The notes under the pieces are model-generated. The model worked only from the letters and a program-made list of their open reading frames with translations. It had not been told where the DNA came from and made no database searches. A stretch of 64,000 nt of DNA from Benincasa hispida (Eukaryota > Streptophyta > Magnoliopsida > Cucurbitales > Cucurbitaceae): NCBI RefSeq assembly GCF_009727055.1, contig NC_052349.1, positions 40,893,501-40,957,500 of the forward strand, given 5' to 3'. Below are positions 45,520-55,629 of this stretch, piece after piece. The translations under genes were made by a program, and so were the position numbers. The first letter of the stretch is position 1, and each line of letters opens with the position of its first letter.

Positions 45520-47317
45520 TGTTAATAAAAATTTTGTATCTTTATCTATATCTATCGCCAAAAACTTGATAGGCGAAATTTAAATGCATTGATGAATGAT
45601 GTTGATGGCTTTATGAGCTCAAGTTGCTTTGCGATAAAGATATGCGATACTACGTTCTAAATGTATGTGATGATGATGATATGCTTCGTAGTATGCATTC
45701 GTGTAGTGTGTGACACAAGTTTTCTTACGCTGGAACCAAGTATATTTCCAACGCAAGTTTCTCAGAGTGAACTGAGGTCGAACATGGGGATTGTTATGTT
45801 TAAATGCGATACTAATGTGGTATATACGACCGGTTTAACATAAAGAATAATGAATGGTGCTTGCAGAAAAGTAAATTGTGATGAAAAGTAAATTGCGATG
45901 AAGAATAAAATGCGATGGTTAATAAAGTGCGATAAAGTAAATTGCGGTGATAAAATAAATGACTAAACTATTAATGATACAAGTTGAGGACTAGCTGTGA
46001 AGTTGTGCAAAAGAATCTAATGAATGTGGTGGCAAATCTTGTGAATGAATCAGAAAGACAATGGGTTGAGGGAAAGGACATCGCAAGTTTATCAATTCTT
46101 GTTGAGAATGCAATTAAGGTTCTGCTTTCCCTTGGCTTACACCTTTCAATGATCGGCCGCGTTCCCATATGTCTATGGTGAAACAGGGATGAACGTGATG
46201 AACGCAAGGTTGTTTCCATCTCTGGAAATACTTCTCGTTTTAGTTAACGCATTCTTCCAACCTTCTTTCGATAGGCGGAATAACATCTTCACTTCTGCTC
46301 TTATAGGTGAAGATGTCGTCTAGTATACTTTAGCTAAACTCAGCCGATTTCCTTAACAAGGATTAACTCACTTGCTTAATCCTTCCCCTTTACCTAGGGG
46401 ATTAGTTACACATGATGGGGAAAATGGATGATGAATGTATGGAAAAGAACAGAGAAATGACAATGATTACGTTAGTGATATTGAAATATAAAGATCAGCG
46501 TTTGATACAGATCGTGAATGAAAGATTTAAGATAGATGAACACAGTAGATGAATTGGAAAATAAGAACAAATACGGAAAGAGTGTCAATGTCTTGACACA
46601 GATCCCGATCGGAGACGTTGTGCTTGCCAGCGTGTGGAAGAAATGGAGTGGAAAGCATCCCTCCTGTCTCTTATACACATCTAGATGTGTATAAGAGACA
46701 GGTGGAAAGCTTCCATCTCAGGCTTGCTTTCCAAGTAGAAGTGACCTCTCGCACAGAGCTTCTTCTTCGGGAATGGAAATAATTTCTTGCTCAGACTTAC
46801 CTTTTAGTGTTGTCTTATTGTTCTCCCGGATTTTCTCTAGATTGTCTCTTCAGACCTGCCTCCTCAACATTGAATTCGATGAAGCTATTTATAGACCTTG
46901 GCGCCTTCTGTATTTGTGGTCCCACTTTGAAAATCGGATAATTCCTGCTATGGCATAGTGGAAATGTCCGTTCTGCTCCACGATCAATTTTTCAGAATTG
47001 TACAACAGAAAAGTTGTACACTTGTCAGAAGTCCTTGCAAATGCGTTGCTCTTAACATCTTTGATCGATCGCCGCATGTGGTGTAATTGTTTTGATCTTC
47101 TATAAATTGCCGCATACGGTGGAAATGCGTTGATCGCTTGAATCCATGATCGATCGTCACATGCGTTGCAATTGCATTGTTCTTTTTGTTCTTGAATGAT
47201 TACCGTATGTAATGTGGATGCATTGCACATTTTTGTCCTCGAACGATTATCGCATGCGGTGACCTATTTCCTGCAAAACAAAGACTTGGACATTCGATTT
47301 TGCCATTGCAATGGGGT
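45520..47317 (-). repeat. Gypsy-2 5' LTR, truncated and carrying an adapter artefact
   Basis: It matches 33146-34873 of the 3' LTR. The last 139 bp of that LTR (34874-35012) have no counterpart; CACTA sequence resumes at 47318. This removes the sense-strand start of the LTR, including the hairpin. A 38-bp synthetic-looking insert lies at 46664-46701. The LTRs are otherwise close, with scattered substitutions. Confidence 0.88.
46664..46701. other. Sequencing-library junction adapter left in assembly
   Basis: The 38 bp are two head-to-head copies of the 19-bp Tn5 mosaic end: CTGTCTCTTATACACATCT followed by its exact reverse complement. This is the junction adapter of Nextera mate-pair libraries. 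The Gypsy-2 partner LTR lacks it, and gtggaaagc-type host sequence is duplicated on both sides. It is not plant DNA. Confidence 0.95.
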
Positions 47318-48281
47318 CTTCTATGGGTGACATTTCAGGTTAGTATTCGTACACATCTTCGGTTGGCTGAAATATGTCCTAAACTATTTTAAATTTTTTA
47401 TTCCTCAGATAGTAGCTCTCCATCCACTTGGAGGAAACATGGGCATTTGTGAAACGAGTTGGAAAAATACGTCAGGAAACATGGGAGAATTTCAATCGTG
47501 ATCAATGAGAGGGAAAAAAGCCGATTTGTCAATATTCGGTACGATTTAGCAATGTTATTGGTGTCACCGTTAGATATGCATTTCCAGTACGATGTCATAC
47601 TTTTGCTGATTTTCCAAACGAATATATAGAATTGGCTAAGAGTCAATTGTTGGTAAGTTTATAAGTTTGTTCTTTTAGATTGTCATGAACATCATATATG
47701 CTAGTTATTCCTTACTTCTTTTGTAGCCTCATTTCGTGCTTGATTTATCCCATCAACCACTTAATAATTTTATAGAACATCAAATACAAAACTTTTTCAA
47801 AGAATTCAGAGCAGATTTGCACAGACATTACAGAAGATTCACATGTAACCAGTTTTGTTATATTTTCATTTTGTTTTTCATTTCTAAGTTCAGTCGCTCA
47901 TACTTACACACTTAATTAATATGTGCAGAATAAAATGTTAGAATTACAACCCCACTCTAGACGGTTCCCAACCACTAACAGGGGATGAAATCTGTGAGAT
48001 GGTTTCGGGTAGAGGACTCGAATTTGTAAAAGGCCTAGGTTGGGGCCTTAAACCTAAGTCAAGAAGAGGCAGTAGCTCATCGAATTCATCATCTACTCAA
48101 GGAACGGAAAGTAGGAAGGTGAGAGAATTAAAAGCCAATTTCGAACAGTTTCAATCGAGGATTAAGGAACTTGAAGACGTTAAAAAACAAATGAGAGAGG
48201 ATCATGCAAGACAAATGGAAGAAATGAAAAAAAACGATTGAAGATATGATACGATCACAGAGAGGCGAACCATTGAATTAG
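47318..48281 (+). pseudogene. CACTA second transposase-type gene, 3' part, broken
   Basis: Exon-like blocks: WAFVKRVGKIRQETWENFNR (about 47430-47510), then after a stop VRFSNVIGVTVRYAFPVRCH and FADFPNEYIELAKSQLL to 47652; an intron (GTAAGT...TTGTAG, 47653-47726); PHFVLDLSHQPLNNFIEHQI and FFKEFRADLHRHYRRF (47727-47840); an intron ending TGCAG at about 47930; KMLELQPHSR and PLTGDEICEMVSGRGLEFVK; and a coiled-coil C-terminus. This resembles plant Transposase_24-type (PF03004) CACTA proteins. A run of eight A (48227-48234) shifts the frame; read with seven, the ORF continues to TAG at 48279-48281. The middle of the usual protein appears to be missing between the second and third blocks. The role is probably binding of element ends, by analogy with En/Spm TnpA. 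Confidence 0.75.
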
Positions 48282-48429
48282 GTATGATTACTTCATTATC
48301 TAGTTGTATAATATGTTCCTATCCTACAGTTATAGTAGCAAAGTAGTTATGTCTGACTAGTAGCTTTATGATAATGAATTGTTGGTTATCTTGCAGTTAT
48401 GGTAGCCAAACAACTGGATTTTGAAGTAT

Positions 48430-49490
48430 TTTTTGTCGTTATTGTGTGTTTTTGGATGTTTATGAAGTTTGAATGTTGTGAGGGGTGGGTTGCGTTTGGT
48501 TATAATTTTTTTGGGGGAAAGTGGAAGTTTTGTGTGTTTGTGGATGTTTATGACGTGAATGTTATGCGGGTGGGTAGAGTTTGGTTACACTCGTTTTGGA
48601 GTTGAACTTGGATTTTTTGTGTGTTTGTGGATGTTTATGAAGTTTGAATTTTGTGGGGGGTGTGTTGAGTTTGGTTATAATTTTTTGGGGTGAAAGTTGA
48701 AATTTTTTACGTGTTTTTGGATGTTTATGGGTGTTGGGAATGTTATGAGTGGTGGGTAGAGTTTGGTTATACTCATTTTGGAGTAGAACTTGGAGTTTTG
48801 TGTGTTTATGGATGTTTATGAAGTTTAAATGTTGTAGGGGGTGTGTTGAGTTTGGTTATTATTTTTTTGGGGTTAAAGTTGGAGTTTTTTTTTTGTGTGT
48901 TTTTGGATGTTTATGAGTGTCGAGAATGTTGTGAGTGGTGGGTAGAGTTTGGTTATACTTGTTCTGGAGTTGAACTTGAGTTTTTTTGTGTGTTTTTAGA
49001 TGTTTATGAGCGTTAGGAATGTTATAAAGGTGGCTAGAGTTTGGTTATACTCGTTTTGGAGTTGAACTTGGAGTTTTTATGTGTTTGTGGATGTTTATGA
49101 TGTTTGAATGTTGTGGGAGTGGGTAGAGTTTGGTTACACTCATTTTGGAGTTGAACTTGGATTTTTTGTTTGTTTGTAGATGTTCATTAAGTTTGAATGT
49201 TGTGAGGGGTGGGTTGAGTTTGGTTATAATTGTTTCGTGGGAAAAATTGGAGTTTTTGTGGGTTTGTGGATGTTTATGAAGTTTGAATGTTGTGAAGGGT
49301 GGGTTGAGTTTGGTTATAATTGTTTTAGGGGGAAAGTTGGAGTTTTTTGTGTGTTTGTGGATATTTATGAAGTTTGAGTGTTGTGGGGGGTGGGTTAGAT
49401 TTGTTATACTCGTTTTGGAATTGAACTTGGAGTTTTCTGTTTGTTTCTGGAAGTTTATGACATTTGAATATTTTTGTTTTGTTGTAGGAT
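48430..49490 (+). repeat. Twelve-unit tandem array, about 90-bp period, in CACTA
   Basis: The marker ggatgtttatg (or a one- or two-base variant) starts at 48454, 48542, 48629, 48719, 48810, 48905, 48998, 49089, 49178, 49268, 49359 and 49449, so spacing is 87-95 bp. Units contain gttgtgRggggtgggt, gagtttggttata and cttggagttttttgtgtg. The plus strand stays open over some units only because the period is near a multiple of three. It lies between the second CACTA gene and the right subterminal repeats. Confidence 0.92.
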
Positions 49491-49874
49491 GTTGTTCGGA
49501 GATGAGGTTGGAATGTTGTTGGAGATGTTGTGTTCTAGATGTTGTTTTAATGTTCTTTCTTTTATGTATTTGTGAAGATATATTTCTTTTTAAAGTATCT
49601 TGTAACTTTTCTCTATTTAGGTAATAGAAAATAGTATGGACTTTGTTTGTTTGTTTTATTTCTTATGTGAATATATTTGAGTTGCTTAATAATGTTTTAT
49701 AGGTTATTCAGATCAAATTTAAAAAAAATTTAAAATTTAAAACTATTTTTTTTTTTTTTAAAAATGAGTACTATTTTTTTTTAAAAATGACTATCTTCTA
49801 ATGGCCGTAAGCTGCCGGGAGTTCAAATATCAAATTTAAATACAAAAACTGAACTCTTGATGATTACCATATAT
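49491..49874 (+). other. CACTA 3' non-coding region
   Basis: AT-rich sequence after the array, with T and A runs at 49747-49785. From 49815 it carries gccgggagttc and gaactcttgatg, the first of the right subterminal motifs. Confidence 0.6.
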
Positions 49875-49947
49875 GCGTCGGAAGTTTGTATAAACTCCCA
49901 ATGCCATATATGAGGCATCGGGAGTTTCGTCCAACTCCTAACGACCG
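49875..49947 (+). repeat. CACTA right subterminal palindromes
   Basis: Two imperfect palindromes, gcgtcggaagtttgtataaa... (49875-49905) and ggcatcgggagtttcgtcca... (49914-49947), are 39 bp apart. They use the same arms as the left-end set. Confidence 0.78.
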
Positions 49948-50024
49948 GTACGTCATCGAGAATGGATCTTCCGATGCATTTTTTTACCATTTCCATGCGG
50001 TTTAACGTGTCGGGAAAGGTGTGA

Positions 50025-50036
50025 TTTCTTGTAGTG
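50025..50036 (-). repeat. CACTA right terminal inverted repeat
   Basis: The reverse complement reads CACTACAAGAAA, identical over 12 bp to the left end. It is followed by TGA at 50037-50039. Confidence 0.93.
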
Positions 50037-50044
50037 TGACATGT

Positions 50045-51400
50045 TATTGTTCATTGGATAACTTCTATCACTGTTCCCCCGATGCTTCTATTGATGTCTG
50101 TAACTATTCCAAAGTGAGTGAGGCTAAGTCCGCGATACACACAAGCCACTACATACTCAGCCTCCATGGTGGAGTCCATGATATATCCCTGCTTGGTGCT
50201 TTGCCATACTACAGCCTCTCCATTAAGAGTGAACATTGATCCTAAAGTGGATTTCTGAGAATCCCTATCAGTCTGAAAATCAGAGTCCATGTATCCTATA
50301 AGAATCAAATCCTTAGAACCATACACAAACATGTAGTCCCTCGTTCTCACTAGATACTTGAGAATGTTCTTAATGGCTGTCCAGTGATCATATCCTAGAT
50401 TAGATTGATATCTACTGACTATCCCCACTGCATAGCAGATGTTAGGTCTAGAACATAACATCGCATACATCAAACTACCCACGGAAAATGCATAGGGGAC
50501 CCATCTCACATACTCAACCTCTTAAGGTTTCTTAGGACACTATTTCTTAGACAAAGTAACTCCGTGCCTGAAAGGCAAAAGGTCCCTCTTGGAATTCTGC
50601 ATCAAATACTTGATCAAGATCTTGTCAATTACAATGCCTAAGATAGTGCTAGCATTTTGTTCTTTCGATCTCGAAAGATCTAAATACCAAGAACAAACTG
50701 AGTCTCTCCCAAATATTTCATTTGGAATTGGGTCGCTAGCCAGTTCTTAATTATAGTCAATAAACCTACATCATTCCCAATGAGTAGGATATCATCTACA
50801 TACAACACTGGAAAACTACCGAACTGTTGATGATCTTCTTGTATACACAAGGCTCATGTACGTTCTGATCAAAGCCATAAGATTTGATCGTAGTATCAAA
50901 CCTTATATTCCAAGATCGAGATGCTTGTTTCAGTCCATAAATGGATCGATTAAGCTTGCAAACCTTTTGCTCTTGACCTTGGACAATGAATCCCTCGAGT
51001 TACACCATATAAATGGTCTCCTCATGATTGCCATTTAGAAAAGCAGTCTTGACATCCATTTGCCATATCTCATAATCATAATATGAGGCAATGGATAGAA
51101 GGATCCGAATGCAATGAATAGGAGGATCCGAATAGACTTCAGCATGGAAACAGGTGAGAAAGTTTCCTTATAGTCGACTCCCTTTACTTGGGTATAACCC
51201 TTTGCCACCAGTCTAGCCTTGAAGGTTTGTACCTTCCCATCAGCACCCCGTTTCCTCTTGTAGATCCATTTACAACCTATAGGTTTAACCCCATCAATTT
51301 GATCTACAAGATCCCAAACTGAATTGAAATACATAGACTCCATTTCGAGATCCATGGCTTTGACCCATTTATCTCTGTCAACATCCTCCATTGCCTTCTA
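50045..51400 (-). pseudogene. Copia C reverse transcriptase and RNase H, broken
   Basis: RT starts with VKAMDLEMESMYFNSVWDLV and CKWIYKRKRGADGKVQTFKA (51391-51210), then KARLVAKGYTQVKGVDY. The catalytic YVDD box is intact near 50790 in VLYVDDILLIGN. After stops near 50525 the RNase H connection follows: VGSLMYAMLCSRPNICYAVG, QSTKQGYIMDSTMEAEYVVA (50509-50120). It ends at the CACTA boundary after DINRSI, short of the normal C-terminus. Confidence 0.85.
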
Positions 51401-52550
51401 ATAAGACAATGGATCCTCAACCTCGCATTAGCTACCATAGCTAGGATTCCCGTTAAAACCATATAGTGAATAGGTGGGTTCACAACCCTCCCACTACGTC
51501 GAGATTCCCTCAACACTTGAGGTGGATTTGATCTACCAGATGAACCTACTTCAACAACTCTTGTTGAGGTAATAGACTCTTCAACAACTCTTGTTGAGAT
51601 AATAGGCTCTTCAATAACTCTTGTTAAAGATTCAGTAGTTTCTTTGGAAAGCTCATTCAACACGATTTTACTTCTGGGTCTGTGCTCCTTTATATGGTCC
51701 TTCTCAAGAAAAGTAGCATTTGTCAATATAAATACTTTGTTTTCTTTAGGATCATAGAAATAACCACCTTTCGTTCCCTTGGGGTAGCCTACAAATAGGC
51801 ATAACCTTGAGCACAGTTCCAGTTTCTTAGGGTGGTCCTCAAGCACATGTGTTGAGCAACCCCAGATTCTGAAATAATGTAAACTAGCTTTACGACCATT
51901 CCATAACTCCAAAGGTATTTTAGCAACACTTTTAGAGGGAACGCAATTCAAGATATAAGCTGCAGCCTTTACTACATAACCCCAAAACGAGTTAGGTAAG
52001 GAAGCTAAGTCATCATAGACCGAACCATGTCCAACAGGGTTCGATTTCTCCTCTCTGATACACCATTTTGCTGAGGTGTACTAGGTGCTGAGAGTTGGGA
52101 AACTTCCATGTTCTATCAAATAGTTCTGGAAAGATGAATTCAAAAACTCCCCACCTTGGTCAGATTGAAGTGTTTTAATCATTCTATTTAATGCGTTTTC
52201 AACTTCAGCCTTGAATTATTGGAACTTTTCAAAGGACTCGAACTTTTGTTGCATTAAATAAATGTACCCATACCTCGAATAATCAATAGTGAAAGGAAAT
52301 ATTCATAACCTCCCCTGGCTCTTACATTTATCGAACCACAAAGGTCTAAATGCACTAGCTCTAGAGGTTCTTTGGCCGTATGAACTTTTCCAGTAAAAGG
52401 CCTTTTGCCTTTTTTTCTTCAAGGCACGACTCATACACACGTAAAGAATTTTCTTCTAACTCACTTAGAAGTCCATTCTTCACCAACCTCTCAATACTAT
52501 TGAGATTAATGTGTTCTAATCTTAGGTGCCAAAGCTGGGCATTTTCCTTA
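51401..52550 (-). pseudogene. Copia C integrase and linker, broken
   Basis: The C-terminal part is open at 51951-51460: KIPLELWNGRKASLHYFRIW, LFVGYPKGTKGGYFYDPKEN and ATFLEKDHIKEHRPRSKIVL, the hallmark stretch after the copia integrase core. It is followed by three in-frame ten-residue repeats. The core itself (about 51950-52400) is present but carries stops and frame changes. Confidence 0.8.
51551..51640 (-). repeat. Three 30-bp in-frame repeats in Copia C linker
   Basis: Units starting tcaacaactcttgttgag at 51551 and 51581 and a diverged one at 51611 encode TRVVEE-type decapeptides in the integrase-RT linker. Confidence 0.85.
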
Positions 52551-53180
52551 GGAAATTCTAAGTTGTTTATTTTGAGTTAATACAGTTTTAAACATCTCTA
52601 TGTTATGGAGGCCATTTGTTGCTAACGGCCTTAGCACATACAAATTATTTTCTAATTGAATAGAACATATATCAACACCATTCTTAGTAATAAACACTTT
52701 ATTATAAGAAAAATGAAGTTGATATTTACATTCTAAAAGACACTTTACAGACACTAAGTTCCTTTTTAAACCAGGAACAACAAATACATCATTCAAAATG
52801 AGAAATTTGTTTTGTAAAGTTAATAGGAGACCTCCCATTGCCACAGCCGAGACGATGTGCTCGGTTTTAACTCCATCATCATCTCACCAGCACCAAGCTG
52901 CTGTCAGGAACTAATTCCCTGAAATGAAGAACAAACATGGTTAGTGGCCCTAGAGTCAACAATCCGGGCAAAATCATCATTCTCCACTAAACAAGTCTTC
53001 AAAATAAGCAAATCATATTTAGCTTGTTTGGCCTTTTTCTTCTCCACCAAATACCTAGGGCAGTTCCTGTCAAACCCTCTCCCAGATTACCCTTTAAACT
53101 TGCATGGAGATGTGACCACAACCATTACCAACTGTCTTGCTGGTACTTACTGCCTTCTAACCTGCTTAACCTGACTTAGA
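52551..53180 (-). pseudogene. Copia C gag end, protease and gag-pre-integrase, broken
   Basis: From 53180: a degraded zinc knuckle with NCPRYLVEKKKAKQAKYDLL, then the protease stretch VDSRATNHVCSSF, where the catalytic DSGA reads DSRA (Gly to Arg). The gag-pre-integrase region follows: LNDVFVVPGLKRNLVSVKCL and NGVDICSIQLENNLYVLRPL (52844-52548). A stop falls in the knuckle. Confidence 0.82.
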
Positions 53181-55271
53181 ACCTTAAAATGCACATCTAT
53201 ATATGTATGCTCAATCATCAACTTGAGAACAAATGACACTCATTAAATGAGTTATACATTACTCTTCAATAATACAATTTATACACTTTACACAAGTAGA
53301 AAGCCCACCCAACTAAACTAGTCCCTACAAGATATAATACATGTGTACTACTTATTACAAAACCCTCACATAAACTTCTAACATTTTGATCTTGAGTGGC
53401 AGAGCAACAGCAGAGTCGTCTTTTGGGGAGTGACCACTACCTGTGGAGAAATATTCAAACAGAGTGAGCTAGAAGCCCAGTGAGTGACTAACCTTTGAAC
53501 ATACAAGACATATACATCAGTAATGTTTAACAAGGAGATCATGAAATGAAAAGCGTTGCTAAGAATGAGAAATTAGCCAAGCAAGTAATTACATAAAACT
53601 CTTCCTACTAAAGTTTAACCATAACAAGGTGTCATAAGCCTCAACTCTGGGAAACCCATAGGCCTCATCTTCCGCATTAAATATCTTTGCAAGAGAGCGA
53701 CTCCTATGGTCTGCTCTTATACATAACCTTACTGAACCTCAACCTGGTTGAGGGGAGGGACCTTCCAGCCCAACTACTACTATTACCCTAGTCGAGGTGT
53801 GTCACTCATGACCATTACTTAAACCATTAACTGTAGCTCATCGTACAGCTTCATAACACTTGAAGCATAGGTAGGATAATGTTCTGTGGATACTTCCTGA
53901 ACCTTAGTTGAGAATGAGCATTCATCGTTCAAGCCCCAACATCTGTATCATTCTAAGAGACCCATACTTCGACCTCCGTTACTAAAACATGGCCTAGGAG
54001 ACCCACACATCGGCCTCTCACTTTTGGCCTAAGAGACCTATACTTCGGCCTCTTCGTTTGAACCTTCTATGTGCACGTGGAGTCATTAAGTACCGTCAAC
54101 ACCTTAGGTACTTCTTGGACACCTTCCATGCCTTCAGTGTCCGACTAACTAAAGACATGCCATGGTTAACATCACATCCTTTATAAACCATCCAGAATGT
54201 AGCCTTACACTTAACATTTATGGAAACTTAGCTACAGTCCTTAGAATGCACGCTTCACATAGGATACCTTTATGCAATAAGGCTATCATGTCACCTTGGC
54301 ATGCGATCAACCCAACACATACTCGAGGACGATATTGAGCAACCTCATATGGCTTATTTGCTTGGGACCTATAGACTTATAAAAAATTATCCATGAATTA
54401 CATAGTTCATCCCTCCTCATAGTCCTTGTTAACACGGAGCCAGCTCAACGCATAGCATGCTTCATTAATAAGTTTTACTAAAACTTGACTTCATCTCTTG
54501 GGATGTGGATCCTCTATCTATCACCTCCCCAGTCATACTGACCCTACGTGTATGTAGTTAGGATTCTATCATCAACCGTCTCTAAGCTCGATTACCACTT
54601 CAAGGTATTGAGCTAAACATACTTTATTAGGAGTCCTTTACCTAAACCTCTCACTTAGCTTGTCTTATAGACCCAACTTTCCCTTAGTAGCCTACACTAA
54701 CCATTCAGATTTTGTCTAGGGCAACATACCTCATAAGCATTAGACATAATTACTTAGAACATCGTGCCCGAACCATAACTATCCGTACTCTATAAGTTAT
54801 TAATCTACCAAGCATGTAAACATCAACAAGGTAAATAGCTAGGTAAATGTTTGAGGTCGGCTACCAATAAGTGACTTTTCATAAAGCATGACTTGTTAAA
54901 TTATTCATAACATTTGTAAGCATTAGAGTCACTAAAAAATCCTTGGGCTTGGTTCTTCCTAAGCTTTATAGGCATCTCTAATGGACGTAGTTCCTACACA
55001 TAAATGAATAAGAGTTTAGTTGTTACTTGACCTCCCTTTTGACACTACTCTTTAACTAAGCTCATACTTGGTAATGGATGTCCCAATCGTTCACATTTTC
55101 CAGATTCAACTTCTAATGTAAATAACTTGAAAACTAGAACCCTTTTCATGAAAGTTCCTTCTCCAAATATGCTTGGAATTTCATTACAACCGTTACCTCA
55201 AAGTTTCAGCATGAAACTTCTTGTGGTTTAACTTGGGCCCTCAAATCTTTCTCGATGGACCTAACTCCAAC
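53181..55271 (-). repeat. LTR-like repeat of unassigned gypsy family
   Basis: Non-coding 2.1 kb without a substantial open frame on either strand. The phrase ggcctaRgagacccacacWtcggcctc occurs twice (about 53991-54018 and 54027-54055). The wording gagtgagctagaagcccagt (53463-53482) reminds me of LTRs of large Tekay-type gypsy elements in cucurbits. No partner LTR, primer site or polypurine tract is visible, so the class is a guess. Confidence 0.4.
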
Positions 55272-55629
55272 TTGTGGTTTATGTGGTCATCATGCCACTT
55301 CTTGCTTTTCTCCTTATAGATCTTGGCATTTTTATAGCCATCTTTTCACCATTCGACCAATTGATTCAATTGTAGCTTTCGAACTTTCCCCGCACCTGCT
55401 AAATCAAACTTCAGCTTCTTGTATGCTCACATCGTCTTATGCTCCAACTCGAGTGACTGATGACAAGCTTTTCCAAAGACCAGGGCATACGAGGACATGT
55501 CAATTGGTGTTTTATAGGCGGTCCTGTATGCCCACAGTGCTTCATCAAGCTTGGGTGACCAATCCTTCCTGGAAGTATTAACTACCTTCTCCAAGATAAT
55601 TTTGATCTCTCAGTTAGAAATCTCTAATT
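55272..55629 (-). pseudogene. Orphan gypsy integrase fragment
   Basis: It is nearly collinear with 59458-59812 of Gypsy-3, including the stretches encoding [12 protein letters not shown] and [16 protein letters not shown] sequence, and ends at GAAATCT. It is cut at about 55622-55629 by the Gypsy-3 LTR. It therefore belongs to another member of the same family, into which Gypsy-3 inserted. Stops and frame changes are present. Confidence 0.8.

Larger units (their letters stand above)
33146..47317 (-). mobile_element. Gypsy-2, Athila-like with extra ORF, inside CACTA
   Basis: Minus-strand order: truncated 5' LTR (45520-47317), primer-binding site, gag, protease, RT, RNase H, integrase, tandem repeats, an extra long ORF (36160-38939), polypurine tract and 3' LTR (33146-35012). 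Integrase after RNase H marks gypsy. The extra ORF between integrase and the 3' LTR is in the env-like position of Athila elements. The left flank is GGCAA. The right flank cannot be compared because the outer 139 bp of that LTR is gone. It shares the LTR ends, tandem repeats and pol sequence with Gypsy-3. Confidence 0.9.
28496..50036 (+). mobile_element. CACTA (En/Spm) DNA transposon, interrupted by Gypsy-2
   Basis: It begins CACTACAAGAAA and ends with the exact inverse TTTCTTGTAGTG, flanked by TGA on both sides. Palindromic subterminal repeats lie inside each end. It carries a TnpD-like transposase pseudogene (29517-33035) and a second transposase-type gene (33124-33145 plus 47318-48281), split by Gypsy-2. 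Removing Gypsy-2 leaves about 7.4 kb. A 12-unit tandem array follows the second gene. The two flanks belong to copia sequences of opposite orientation. Confidence 0.92.
50040..53180 (-). mobile_element. Copia C, minus-strand copia pol remnant
   Basis: Minus-strand order from 53180: zinc-knuckle remnant, protease, gag-pre-integrase, integrase, RT and RNase H, the Ty1/copia order. It is cut at RNase H by the CACTA right end (50036) and at gag by an LTR-like repeat near 53180. No LTR of its own is seen. Stops are frequent. Confidence 0.87.

Noticed and set aside
33146..47317. Integrated plant pararetrovirus
   Set aside because: Integrase follows RNase H, two LTRs are present and no movement-protein domain is seen; it is an LTR retrotransposon.
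48399..49624. Repeat proteins with FECCEGW-type units in the CACTA 3' region
   Set aside because: They come from a DNA tandem array whose period is near 90 bp. Frames open and close from unit to unit, and no start or domain supports a protein.
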